Below, piece by piece: positions 8,267 through 16,470 of a stretch of DNA of 64,000 nt. Numbering within the stretch: position 1 is the stretch's first letter; each line of letters opens with the position of its first letter. The notes beneath the pieces are model-generated. The model saw only the letters and a list, made by a program, of their open reading frames with translations, had not been told where the DNA came from and searched no databases. Source of the stretch: Streptomyces roseirectus (GTDB lineage Bacteria > Actinomycetota > Actinomycetes > Streptomycetales > Streptomycetaceae); the NCBI RefSeq assembly GCF_014489635.1, contig NZ_CP060828.1:8172001-8236000 (forward strand). Reading direction: 5' to 3'. Made by a program: the position numbers and the translations under genes.

Positions 8267-9460
8267 TCAGGCGACGGGGGTGCCGACGACGGCTTCCGAC
8301 CAGGCGGTGCCGTTCGCGACGAGGGAGCGCCAGGCGCGTACGGCCTTGGGCGGCAGCCCGGCGCCGAGGACGCCGGTCAGCCGTTCGCCCCGGCGGTAGG
8401 CGACCAGCAGACGCCCGGTGTCCTCGGATGTCAGGACCAGTGCCTCGTCATGGCCGCGCAGATGGCCGTACGCGTGGATCTTGACGTCGTACTGGTCGGA
8501 CCAGAAGTAGGGAACGGGCGCGAACGGGCGCTGGGCGCCCAGGAGGTTGCGGGCGACGGCCATGGCCTGCTCGGCGGCGTTCGTGCGGTGCTCGACGCGC
8601 ATCGAGGTGCCGAAGAGCGGGTTGTGCCAGCGGGCCACGTCACCGACGCCGTGGACGTCGGGCGCGGCGGCGCAGTACGCGTCGCACAGCAGCCCGTCCC
8701 GGAGGTCCAGGCCGTTGCCGTCCAGCCACTCGGTGTTGGGCAGGGAGCCGATGGCCACGAGGACGTCGTCGGCGGGCAGGACGCCGCCGTCGGACAGCAG
8801 GACGCCGGTGACCTGGCCGGCGGTGCTGCGGATCTCGTGGACCGAGGTGTTGGTGCGCACGTCCACGCCGTGGGCCAGGTGGATCCGGGTCAGGAACCGT
8901 CCGGCGTCGTCGCCGACGGCCTGGCCCATGGGAACCGGGCCCGCCTCCACGAGCGTCACCACGGCGCCCAGCGCGCGGGCGGTGGCCGCCACCTCCGCCC
9001 CGATGAACCCGCCTCCGACGATCACCAGACGCCGGTCCGGCCGCAGCCGGTCCTTGAGCATCAGCGCGTCCTCGACGGTGCGCAGCACATGGACGCCGGA
9101 CACGTCGGCGCCGGGCAGGAGGCGGCGGGGGCGGACGCCGGTGGCGACGACCAGCGCGTCGTAGGGCACCCGGCCGCCGTCGGCCAGGTACACCTCGCGG
9201 GAGCCGCGGTCCAGCCCGATGGCGGCCGTGCCCAGGCGCAGGTCGAGGCCGAGGGCGTCGAGGTCGGCCGCCGGGCGCAGCGCCAGCCGCTCCGGTCGCC
9301 AGTCGCCCTTGAGGAGGTGCTTCGACAGGGGCGGGCGGTCGTAGGGGGCGTAGGGCTCGTCGCCCACGAGAGTGATCGCACCCTCGTAGCGCGCCCTGCG
9401 CAGCGCCTCCGCCGTGGCCAGCCCGCCCGCCGACGCGCCGACCACCACGATCCGGTTCAT
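8267..9460 (-). CDS. FAD-dependent ferredoxin reductase (P450 redox partner)
   Basis: A 397-residue two-dinucleotide-binding flavoprotein of the putidaredoxin-reductase type. It shows the FAD-binding GASAGGLATAEALR motif at the N-terminus, PYDRPPLSK, ATGVRPRRLPG-type FAD contacts, the NAD(P)H-binding IVGGGFIGAEVAATAR near residue 150, and the second FAD motif VHGVGDVA. The ATG at 9460 follows GAAGGAG. It is in operon with the second P450 and diverges from the aldehyde dehydrogenase gene. With the ferredoxin at 4823-5017 it completes the NAD(P)H to P450 electron path. Confidence 0.93.
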   Translation of the reverse strand: MNRIVVVGASAGGLATAEALRRARYEGAITLVGDEPYAPYDRPPLSKHLLKGDWRPERLALRPAADLDALGLDLRLGTAAIGLDRGSREVYLADGGRVPYDALVVATGVRPRRLLPGADVSGVHVLRTVEDALMLKDRLRPDRRLVIVGGGFIGAEVAATARALGAVVTLVEAGPVPMGQAVGDDAGRFLTRIHLAHGVDVRTNTSVHEIRSTAGQVTGVLLSDGGVLPADDVLVAIGSLPNTEWLDGNGLDLRDGLLCDAYCAAAPDVHGVGDVARWHNPLFGTSMRVEHRTNAAEQAMAVARNLLGAQRPFAPVPYFWSDQYDVKIHAYGHLRGHDEALVLTSEDTGRLLVAYRRGERLTGVLGAGLPPKAVRAWRSLVANGTAWSEAVVGTPVA

Positions 9461-9486
9461 CAGACGTCTCCTTCGCTGCTCTCCGT

Positions 9487-9653
9487 ACCGATAGACACTC
9501 TCATTTGCTCGTGGGCCGATGGGCAACCTACTTGAGAAGTAACTCGCGCCGACGGACTCATCCCTAGGTCTCATCCGTGAGAACGAACCGAAAAAAGCCA
9601 GCTGAAGTGGCCTTTCTTCGCGTTGACGCCGGCTTCTGGCAATCGATAGCTTC
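9487..9653. promoter_or_regulatory. Divergent reductase/aldehyde dehydrogenase control region
   Basis: This AT-richer gap carries ACCGATAG (9487-9494), an interrupted palindrome TACTT-GAG-AAGTA (9529-9541) and CAATCGATAGCTTC (9640-9653). The last is the near-identical partner of the motif at 6331-6344. TTGACG at 9623-9628 lies 18 nt before TAGCTT (9647-9652), a plausible sigma-70-type promoter for the aldehyde dehydrogenase operon. Confidence 0.5.
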
Positions 9654-9709
9654 CCCTCGTTTAGTGAAGGTCGTATGGAGGCCAGTTCACTCCCGGAAAG
9701 AGGCGAAGC

Positions 9710-11149
9710 ATGACCGACGCGTATCGGAACCTGATCGGCGGAACGCTGCGGCCACCGGAGTCGGGGCGATGGCTCGACGCGGAGAACCCGGCGACAGGAG
9801 AGGTGTGGGCGCGGATCCCCGCGAGCGGCCAGGCGGACGTCGACGCCGCGGTCGAGGCCGCGAAGAACGCCTTCCCCGGCTGGTCGGCGCAGCCGGCGGC
9901 GGTCCGCGGCCACTTCCTCCAGCAGGTGGCGAAGGTCTTCGCCGAACACGGCGAGGAACTGGCCCGGCTGGAGACCCGTGACAACGGCCGCCTCCTGGCG
10001 GAGAACATCCAACGCGCCGGAACCGGCATGGCGTTCGTCTGGAACCAGGCCGCGGGCCGGACGCTGGAGGCGGTCACCGGCGACAGCGTCGTCCTCGACC
10101 CCGGAAGCTTCGGCTTCACCCGGCGCGAGCCCTACGGCGTCGTGGCGGCGATCGTGCCGTGGAACGCGCCGCTGGCGATGCTGTCCAGCAAGGCGGCGAC
10201 GGCGCTCGCGGCCGGCAACACCGTGGTCGTCAAACCCCCGGAGCAGGCGAGCGTGTCCTCGCTGCGCTTCGCCGAACTCGTCGCCGAGGTGCTGCCGCCC
10301 GGCGTCCTGAACATCGTCGCCGGAACCGGCGAGGAGGCCGGGGACCCCCTCGTCCGGCACCGGGACGTCCGGAAGATCACCATGACCGGCTCGACCCGGA
10401 CCGGCCGGGCCATCCAGCGGGCCGCGGCCGACCACCTCACCCCGAGCGTCTTCGAACTCGGCGGGAAGTCCCCCAACATCGTCTTCGCCGACGCCGACCT
10501 CGACGCCGCCGCGCGGGGCGTGACGGTCGAGTCGGTCTTCACCGGCAACGCGGGACAGGTGTGCGTGGCCGGCTCCCGGATCCTCGTCCAGCGGCCCGTC
10601 CTCGACGAACTGCTGAAACGCGTCCGCGCCATCACCGAGCGGATCGTCCTCGGCGACCCGGCCGACCCCGCCACCACCATGGGCCCCCTGATCTCCCGCG
10701 CGCAGTACGACCGCGTCGTCGGCTACCTCACGTCCGGCGCCGAGGAGGCCGAGCTGGTCCTCGGCGGCCGGCACGGCCCCGGACTGGTCCCCGCACTGCC
10801 GGGCGGCTACTGGGTCGAGCCCACCCTCTTCACCACCACGGACAACTCGCTGCGCATCTGCCAGGAGGAGATCTTCGGCCCCGTCGCCGTCCTCGTCCCC
10901 TTCGACACCGACGACGAAGCCCTCGCCCTCGCCAACGACAGCCGCTACGGCCTCGCCGCCGGCGTGTGGACCCGGGACCTGGCCCGCGCGCACCGCTTCG
11001 TCCGCGACCTCGACGCGGGCAACGTGTGGGTCAACGCCTACCGCCAGACGCGCTACGAACTGCCGTTCAGCGGCGTGAAGGACAGCGGCTACGGCCACGA
11101 CGCCGTCCTGGAGTTCACCCGGGAGAAAGCCGCCGTCATCGCGTCCTGA
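9710..11149 (+). CDS. NAD(P)-dependent aldehyde dehydrogenase
   Basis: A 479-residue ALDH superfamily enzyme oxidising an aldehyde to the acid. The catalytic Cys285 sits in GNAGQVCVAGSR, the general base Glu in FELGGKSPN, the NAD-site glycine in GSTRTG, and the Asn in VPWNAP; QEEIFGPV and the C-terminal PFSGVKDSGYG are also present. The ATG follows AAAGAGG. With the SDR gene 43 nt downstream it forms a two-gene operon diverging from the reductase/P450 operon, fitting oxidation of a P450-generated alcohol to aldehyde to acid. Substrate unknown. Confidence 0.93.
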   Translation: MTDAYRNLIGGTLRPPESGRWLDAENPATGEVWARIPASGQADVDAAVEAAKNAFPGWSAQPAAVRGHFLQQVAKVFAEHGEELARLETRDNGRLLAENIQRAGTGMAFVWNQAAGRTLEAVTGDSVVLDPGSFGFTRREPYGVVAAIVPWNAPLAMLSSKAATALAAGNTVVVKPPEQASVSSLRFAELVAEVLPPGVLNIVAGTGEEAGDPLVRHRDVRKITMTGSTRTGRAIQRAAADHLTPSVFELGGKSPNIVFADADLDAAARGVTVESVFTGNAGQVCVAGSRILVQRPVLDELLKRVRAITERIVLGDPADPATTMGPLISRAQYDRVVGYLTSGAEEAELVLGGRHGPGLVPALPGGYWVEPTLFTTTDNSLRICQEEIFGPVAVLVPFDTDDEALALANDSRYGLAAGVWTRDLARAHRFVRDLDAGNVWVNAYRQTRYELPFSGVKDSGYGHDAVLEFTREKAAVIAS

Positions 11150-11192
11150 CACCCCGGTCCACCCCCCCCCACCACGACGAAGGAGACACCAC

Positions 11193-11933
11193 ATGGGAGA
11201 CATGGACGGCAAGGTGGCCGTGATCACCGGAGCCGGCGCCGGCATGGCCAAGGCGTGCGCGGAACTGTTCGTCCGGCACGGCGCCAAGGTCGTCGCCGCC
11301 GACATCAGCGGCAAGGAGAAGGACACCGCGGCCGAACTCGGCGAAGCGGTCGTCCCCGTCCACTGCGACGTCTCGCGGGAGGACCAGGTCGTCGCCATGT
11401 TCGACACCGCGGTACGCGAGTTCGGCCGCGTGGACGCGGTGCTGAACGTGGCGGGCATCGCCGACGGCGCCCCGCTCGCGGACTCCACCCTGGAGATGTA
11501 CGACCGGATCATGGCCGTCGACCTCAAGGGCGTGTTCCTCGGCACCAAGCACGGGATCCGCGCCATGCGGGCCACCGGCGGCGGCGCGATCGTCAACTGG
11601 GCCTCGCTCGCCGCCCTGGCCACCTCCGGCGCCTACGCCGGCGTCTACTCGGCCGCCAAGGCCGGCGTCATCGCGCTGACCCGGGCGGCGGCGACCGAGT
11701 ACGCCACCGACGGCATCCGGGCCAACTCGCTCTGCCCCGGCATCATCCTCACCGACATGGGACAGCACGCGGTCCGAGCGGCACCGGAAAAGCTCCAGAA
11801 GCCGGCGATGCGACGGGGCGGCACCCCGCAGGAGGTCGCCGAACTCGCCCTCTTCCTCGCCTCGGAACGCTCCTCGTACCTCACGGGGCTCGCCATCCCG
11901 GTCGACGGCGGCTGGGGCTCCCTGCTCCGCTGA
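11193..11933 (+). CDS. SDR-family dehydrogenase
   Basis: A 246-residue classical SDR. It shows cofactor motif TGAGAGMAKA, structural NVAG, catalytic Ser in NWASLAAL and the complete YSAAK active site (Tyr152, Lys156), unlike the other SDR of the island at 2449-3261. The acidic residue after strand 2 (AADIS) suggests NAD(H) preference. The ATG follows GAAGGAG. It lies directly behind the aldehyde dehydrogenase gene and probably acts on the same alcohol/ketone intermediates. Confidence 0.93.
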   Translation: MGDMDGKVAVITGAGAGMAKACAELFVRHGAKVVAADISGKEKDTAAELGEAVVPVHCDVSREDQVVAMFDTAVREFGRVDAVLNVAGIADGAPLADSTLEMYDRIMAVDLKGVFLGTKHGIRAMRATGGGAIVNWASLAALATSGAYAGVYSAAKAGVIALTRAAATEYATDGIRANSLCPGIILTDMGQHAVRAAPEKLQKPAMRRGGTPQEVAELALFLASERSSYLTGLAIPVDGGWGSLLR

Positions 11934-11935
11934 CC

Positions 11936-11952
11936 GCACACCGTCCGTGTGC
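11936..11952. terminator. Short hairpin after SDR gene
   Basis: GCACAC and GTGTGC (6-bp stem, 5-nt loop) follow immediately after the SDR stop codon, with no T-tract. It is a weak candidate for transcription termination. Confidence 0.35.
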
Positions 11953-12106
11953 TTCGGAAGGAGGGAGACCAGTACCGCGGTAGGAGGCGGCGACGGCGGA
12001 TTCGCTTCCCCGGTGCCGTAGGGAGCCGGATTTCCACGCCTAACGTGAGGCACGGGTCACGCAGGCCCATCCGACCGTCGTCCGCCGCACCCCGGAGACG
12101 TACACC

Positions 12107-13426
12107 GTGACCACAGCTTCGCAGGGCTCCCGCGTCGCCCCCGGCACCCTGCTGGGCGGCTCGGAGCACCGCACGGTCGTCCGGATCCTGACCCTGCTGG
12201 CCTCGGTGGGCCGGGCGGACCAGGCGCGTCCCCACGTCAGACGGTGGGGCGTGCCGATGCTGTGCGCCGCGCTCGGCCTCCAGCCGTTGCTGGCCTACCC
12301 CGGCCCCGCGCCCGCGTTCCCGCTGTCCTTGGTGCTGCTGGCCGGGATCACCGTCCCGCTCCTGTGGCGGCAGAGCCGTCCGGTGCTGGTGTTCGCCGTC
12401 GTCACGGGCTTCTCCGTGGCCGAGGCCGCCTGCGGGGTCCTGACCAACGCGCACTTCCTCGCCCAGTTGGTCATGCTCTACAACCTGGCCCGCTTCGCCA
12501 CGCCGCGCGCGGTGGCCGGGGCCGTGTCGGTCGCCCTGCCGCAGACACTGGTCACGGTCCTCGCCTTCTCCTCCGACGAACAGCTGAGACGCGTCACCAC
12601 CGCCCTCTCCCTGGGCGTCATGCTGATGCTCGGCATGCTCGCGATGGCCGGACTGGGGCTTGGCGGCCGGGTGGCGCGCCTCTACATCACCGCGTTGCAG
12701 GACCGGGCGGTGCGGCTGGAGGTGGAGCGCGACCAGCGGGTCCGGCTCGCGGAGGCGGCGGAACGGGCCCGTATCTCCCGGGAGATGCACGACATCCTCG
12801 GCCACACCCTCGCCGTCATGGTCGGTCTCGCCGACGGCGCGGCCGGGCTCGCCGAGTCCTCACCCCACCGGGGCGCCGAGACGTTGCAGATCATCGCCGA
12901 CAGCGGACGCGGCGCCCTGGCGGACCTGCGCCGCCTGCTCGGCACCCTCCGCGAGAACGGCACCGCGCCCCGCGACTCCCCGCTGGCACCGCAGCCCGGC
13001 CTGGCCGACCTCGACGCCCTCCTGGACCGCGTCCGGGCCGCAGGCCCCACGGTGACCCTGCACGCCGACGGAGACCTGACCGGCCTGCCCGCGGGACTCC
13101 AGCTCACCGTCTACCGCATCGTCCAGGAAGCACTCACCAACACCCTCAAACACGCGGCCCGCACCACGACGGTCGACGTGACCGTGGCGGCGACCGCCCA
13201 CACGGTACGCGTCGGCGTCGAGGACAGCGGACCCCCGCGCACACCCCGCCGGCGCCCCCACGGCGACGGGGGACAAGGACTGCTCGGCATGCGCGAACGC
13301 GCCCTGCTCTACCAGGGGACCGTCACCGCGGGCCCCGGCCGCCGGGGCGGCTGGAGCGTCCGCGCGCAGCTCCACCTCGCCCCGCCCACCAGAACACCTA
13401 CGCCCACGGAGAACCACCCGGCATGA
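12107..13426 (+). CDS. NarL/DesK-type sensor histidine kinase
   Basis: A 439-residue membrane sensor kinase. Five or six hydrophobic segments fill roughly residues 45-190, with very short loops and no obvious extracellular sensor domain. A HisKA_3 dimerisation domain follows (RISREMHDILGHTLAVMV, phospho-acceptor His228), then an HATPase_c domain with the N-box TNTLKHA and GQGLLGMRERA. The GTG at 12107 follows GGAGA. Its stop overlaps the start of the response regulator by 4 nt (ATGA), so the two form an operon. The signal is unknown. Confidence 0.93.
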   Translation: MTTASQGSRVAPGTLLGGSEHRTVVRILTLLASVGRADQARPHVRRWGVPMLCAALGLQPLLAYPGPAPAFPLSLVLLAGITVPLLWRQSRPVLVFAVVTGFSVAEAACGVLTNAHFLAQLVMLYNLARFATPRAVAGAVSVALPQTLVTVLAFSSDEQLRRVTTALSLGVMLMLGMLAMAGLGLGGRVARLYITALQDRAVRLEVERDQRVRLAEAAERARISREMHDILGHTLAVMVGLADGAAGLAESSPHRGAETLQIIADSGRGALADLRRLLGTLRENGTAPRDSPLAPQPGLADLDALLDRVRAAGPTVTLHADGDLTGLPAGLQLTVYRIVQEALTNTLKHAARTTTVDVTVAATAHTVRVGVEDSGPPRTPRRRPHGDGGQGLLGMRERALLYQGTVTAGPGRRGGWSVRAQLHLAPPTRTPTPTENHPA

Positions 13427-14079
13427 CCACTGTCCTCATCGTCGACGACCAGGCCCTGCAACGCCTCGGCTTCAGCATGCTCATGGAACAACACCCCGAC
13501 CTCACCGTGGTCGGCGAGGCCACGCACGGCGGCGAAGCGGTACGGATGACGGCCGAACTCCACCCGGACGTCGTCCTGATGGACGTCCGCATGCCCGGCA
13601 TGGACGGCATCGAGGCGACCCGCCGCATCGTCAGCTCCGGCGGCCGCTCCCGCGTGCTGGTCATGACCACCTTCGACCTCGACGAATACGCCTACGACGC
13701 CCTGCGCGCGGGAGCCAGCGGCTTCCTCCTCAAGGACGCCCTGCCCGAAGAACTCCTCGCCGGCATCCGCGCCGTCGCCGCCGGGGACGCCGTCATCTCA
13801 CCCGGCCTGACCCGCAAACTCATCGACGCCTTCACGACGCGCCTGCCCGGCCGCACGCCCGAGCAGGAGCTGCAACTGCGGGCCCTCACCGAACGCGAGA
13901 TCGAAGTCCTCACCGCGGTCGCCACCGGGTGCAGCAACGCCGAGGTCGCCGAACACCTGCACCTGGCCGAGACCACCGTCAAGTCCCACGTCAGCCGCAT
14001 CCTCGCCAAGATCGGCGCCCGGGACCGGGTCCAGGCGGTCATCTTCGCCTACGACGTGGGGCTCGTACGGCCGGCATGA
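13423..14079 (+). CDS. NarL-family response regulator
   Basis: A 218-residue regulator. The receiver domain (VLIVDDQALQRLG, phospho-acceptor Asp54 in VLMDVRMPG, Thr in MTTFD, Lys in FLLKD) is joined to a LuxR/GerE HTH (LTEREIEVLTAVATGCSNAE, then TTVKSHVSRILAKIGARDR). It is translationally coupled to the histidine kinase by a 4-nt overlap. A strong hairpin follows. The targets cannot be identified from sequence alone. Confidence 0.95.
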   Translation: MTTVLIVDDQALQRLGFSMLMEQHPDLTVVGEATHGGEAVRMTAELHPDVVLMDVRMPGMDGIEATRRIVSSGGRSRVLVMTTFDLDEYAYDALRAGASGFLLKDALPEELLAGIRAVAAGDAVISPGLTRKLIDAFTTRLPGRTPEQELQLRALTEREIEVLTAVATGCSNAEVAEHLHLAETTVKSHVSRILAKIGARDRVQAVIFAYDVGLVRPA

Positions 14080-14122
14080 GCGACGCGGCCGGGTCGATCG
14101 AGGAGTGGTTCGGCCAGGAAGC

Positions 14123-14158
14123 GGGGGTGCCGGCCGGTCGCTTCCGGCCGGCACCCCC
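14123..14158. terminator. Bidirectional hairpin terminator
   Basis: GGGGGTGCCGGCCGG (14123-14137) pairs perfectly with CCGGCCGGCACCCCC (14144-14158) around the 6-nt loop TCGCTT. It lies between the convergent response-regulator and esterase genes and could end both transcripts. There is no T-run, as is common in high-GC actinobacteria. Confidence 0.75.
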
Positions 14159-14174
14159 ACGGCGCGGCAGGCGG

Positions 14175-15104
14175 TCAGTCGGGGTACACGGCCTGGCGCA
14201 GGTGCTGGGCCATCAGGCCGTAGACCTCTCTGGCCGCCTCGGCGTCGTTCTGGTCGTAGCCGTGGTCGGCGCCCGGCACGTCGAGGTGGTCGTGGAGCGC
14301 GCCGGCGTCGCGCAGCCGCTCGGCGTACCGGGTGCCCTCGGCGCGGAGGAGGTCGTGTTCCGGCGTGATGACGAACGCGGGGGCGATGCCGGTCAGGTCG
14401 GCGGTGTCGCGGGGGTGGGCCGGGGAGACCAGGGGGTGGGCGCGCAACGCCGGGTCCGGGACGTAGGAGGTGTCGAAGACGTCCGCCATCCACGGGCGCA
14501 GCAGCGGCCTGGCGATGACCGAGCGCTTCTCCCTGGCCGGGGTGACCAGGTCCAGCGGGGGATAGTGCAGGATCTGCAACGCGATGGACGGCCCCTTCCT
14601 CTCCAGCGCCTGACGCGCCACCGCCGCCGCGAGGGCCCCTCCGGCGCTCTGCCCGCCCACGGTGAGGAGACAGCCGTCCCAGCCGTGCTCGGCTCCGTGC
14701 GCGGCGACCCACTCGACGACCTCGTACGCCTGGTGGGGCGGCGCGGGGAAAGGGTGCTGCGGCGCGACGACGTAGTCCACGTTCACGACCACCGCGCCCG
14801 CCTCGGCCGCGAGGAACCGGCACAGCGGGTCGTCCAGTTCGACGGGCGGCAGGACGAAGCCGCCGCCGTGGAAGTTCACGTGGACCGGCGGTGGCGGCGC
14901 GTCGCGGGGGCGGTCGGGGACGTACACCACGACGCGGGCCGGGGCGACGGACGTCGGGACGGTCAGCTCGTGGACGTTCCTGGGGTACTCCGGGTACCGC
15001 CTGTGCAGGGAGGCCGTGGCGTGCCGGTCCGCCAGCAGGGCGTTCAGACGCTGCATCACTCTGGCGGCGGGAGAGGCCAGAGCCGGCCGGGCGAGGAGGG
15101 ACAT
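14175..15104 (-). CDS. HSL-family alpha/beta hydrolase (esterase/lipase)
   Basis: A 309-residue hydrolase of the hormone-sensitive-lipase type (esterase family IV). It shows the oxyanion-hole motif HGGG in VNFHGGGF, nucleophile elbow GQSAGG, acid Asp in ITPEHDLL and catalytic His in GADHGYD. No signal peptide or lipobox is seen, so it is probably cytoplasmic. The ATG at 15104 has GGAG upstream; longer in-frame extensions lack a good site. It is monocistronic and convergent with the two-component pair. Confidence 0.9.
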   Translation of the reverse strand: MSLLARPALASPAARVMQRLNALLADRHATASLHRRYPEYPRNVHELTVPTSVAPARVVVYVPDRPRDAPPPPVHVNFHGGGFVLPPVELDDPLCRFLAAEAGAVVVNVDYVVAPQHPFPAPPHQAYEVVEWVAAHGAEHGWDGCLLTVGGQSAGGALAAAVARQALERKGPSIALQILHYPPLDLVTPAREKRSVIARPLLRPWMADVFDTSYVPDPALRAHPLVSPAHPRDTADLTGIAPAFVITPEHDLLRAEGTRYAERLRDAGALHDHLDVPGADHGYDQNDAEAAREVYGLMAQHLRQAVYPD

Positions 15105-15412
15105 GGGGCTCCGTTCGGTGGCGTGGACCCACGCTAGTGATCCGGCACGGCACGGACAGGGCACCTGAGAAGCGAAAACGACGCCACGGACCGGTACTTG
15201 AGGGCACTCGCGGTGACCTCCTTCCGGACGAGGACGCCCCCTACCGGGGGAGGAACCGGCGCCGCTGGTGTGCGCGGCGCTCGGCGTCCCCGGCATCCTG
15301 GACGCGCGACCGGGGCCGGTCCGGGGCTCCCGGCCACGCTCCTGGCGCTGACACGAGACGCCCTTCCGCCCCCCGAACTCCGCCGGCGGCCGGAGCGTTC
15401 ACGCCGTCCTGC
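15105..15412. other. Non-coding gap upstream of esterase
   Basis: This gap contains the esterase promoter region on the minus strand and the 3' flank of the response-regulator remnant. No credible gene, strong hairpin or repeat was found. The open frames crossing it have no family resemblance or ribosome binding site. Confidence 0.5.
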
Positions 15413-15825
15413 TCACGTCCCCGCCGGTGGACGCGGCTCCGGACACGCCCCCGGCCCGACCTCCGCCGGCCCGTCCCGCCCGATCACCAGCCGGAAGCCG
15501 ACACCGCGCACCGCCTCGATGCACAGCGCGTCGCCCAACTCGTGCCGCAGGGAGGTCACATGGGTGTCCAGGGTCTTCGTCGAACCGAACCAGTCGCTGT
15601 CCCAGACCGCCGCCATGATGGACTCGCGGGTCACCAGCGCGCCGGTCTGCCGGGACAGGTACTCCAGGAGCGCGTACTCCTTCGGACTCAGCGCGACCTC
15701 GGTTCCGTCCTTGAAGACCCGGTGCGCCTGACGGTCGACGGCGACCCGGCCGCGCGCCCCTCCGTCTCCCCACCGGAGTACCGGCGTCGCACCGCCCGCA
15801 TCCGCGCCACCAGCTCGCGTTGGCG
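15413..15825 (-). pseudogene. Remnant of an OmpR-type response regulator
   Basis: The minus strand encodes a complete winged-helix DNA-binding domain (VAVDRQAHRVFKDG, LSPKEYALLEYL, then TLDTHVTSLRHELGD and VRGVGFRLVIG). Just upstream, in another frame near 15779-15825, lies RQRELVARMRAVRRRY, which looks like the end of a receiver domain and its linker. The rest of the receiver, including the phospho-acceptor Asp, is absent: the neighbouring gene ends at 15826 exactly where it should continue. I read this as a truncated and frameshifted response-regulator gene. Confidence 0.65.
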
Positions 15826-16470
15826 TCAGCTGTGGCCGGCGCAGCAGGGGGTGGGGTCGGGGACTTCGAAGGGGGCGAGGGTGTTGTCGGGGGCGGGGAG
15901 CAGGGCGAGGGTGAGGTGGCCGGTCTGCCATTCGGGGCGGATGTGGTCGCGGGTGAGGATGCGGGTGGTGGGGGCGGGGGGTTGGTCGGTTGGCGAGGGG
16001 TGGCCGAGGACGGTGAGGCGGTCGATGGCGGTCAGGGTGAGGAGGTCGGCGACGGTGACGGTGCCGGTGAGGTGGGCGGCGCCGGGGAAGAGGACGGCTC
16101 TGCCGCTGCGGCGGTGGGCGTGTTCCGTGGCGGCCAGGGTTGCCGGGCGGGTGCCTTCCGGTGGGCCGAGTCGGCGGGGGCCCAAGGTCGCGGTCAGGTT
16201 CGGTCTGTGAAGAGCGGCCAGTCGGTGCCAGGTCGTCTCGGCCATGTCGGGGTCGGGCAGGGCGAGGGAGACGGCGGTGCCCCGGTGGTCGGGGGTGCGG
16301 ATGAGGTGGGTGCAGGCGATGACGCCCGCCGGGCGGCCAAGGGTGTCCGGTGAGAGGCCGAGGGCGTCCGCCAGGTCGTGGACGAGGTGGTCGGCGTCGC
16401 GCAGGTCCGCGAGCCCGGCGTCCACGCCGATGACGGTGTGGACGCCGGACGCGTCGTGGGGCGCGGTCAT
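15826..16470 (-). CDS. Unknown protein coupled to PHP-domain gene
   Basis: A 214-residue protein that I do not recognise. It is cytoplasmic in appearance, with no TM segment or signal peptide. The sequence has a regular alpha/beta character (HTVIGVDAGLADLRDADHL near the N-terminus, a VTVADLLTLTAIDRLTVLG stretch) and ends in a CC pair (DPTPCCAGHS) that could bind metal. Its ATG overlaps the stop of the upstream PHP-domain gene by 4 nt, so the two are translationally coupled and probably work together. Its downstream end abuts a broken regulator gene. Confidence 0.7.
   Translation of the reverse strand: MTAPHDASGVHTVIGVDAGLADLRDADHLVHDLADALGLSPDTLGRPAGVIACTHLIRTPDHRGTAVSLALPDPDMAETTWHRLAALHRPNLTATLGPRRLGPPEGTRPATLAATEHAHRRSGRAVLFPGAAHLTGTVTVADLLTLTAIDRLTVLGHPSPTDQPPAPTTRILTRDHIRPEWQTGHLTLALLPAPDNTLAPFEVPDPTPCCAGHS

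Noticed and set aside
9461..11623. The long minus-strand frame continuing upstream of the ferredoxin reductase
   Set aside because: The true start is ATG 9460 with GAAGGAG; further upstream the frame only shadows the aldehyde dehydrogenase and SDR genes.
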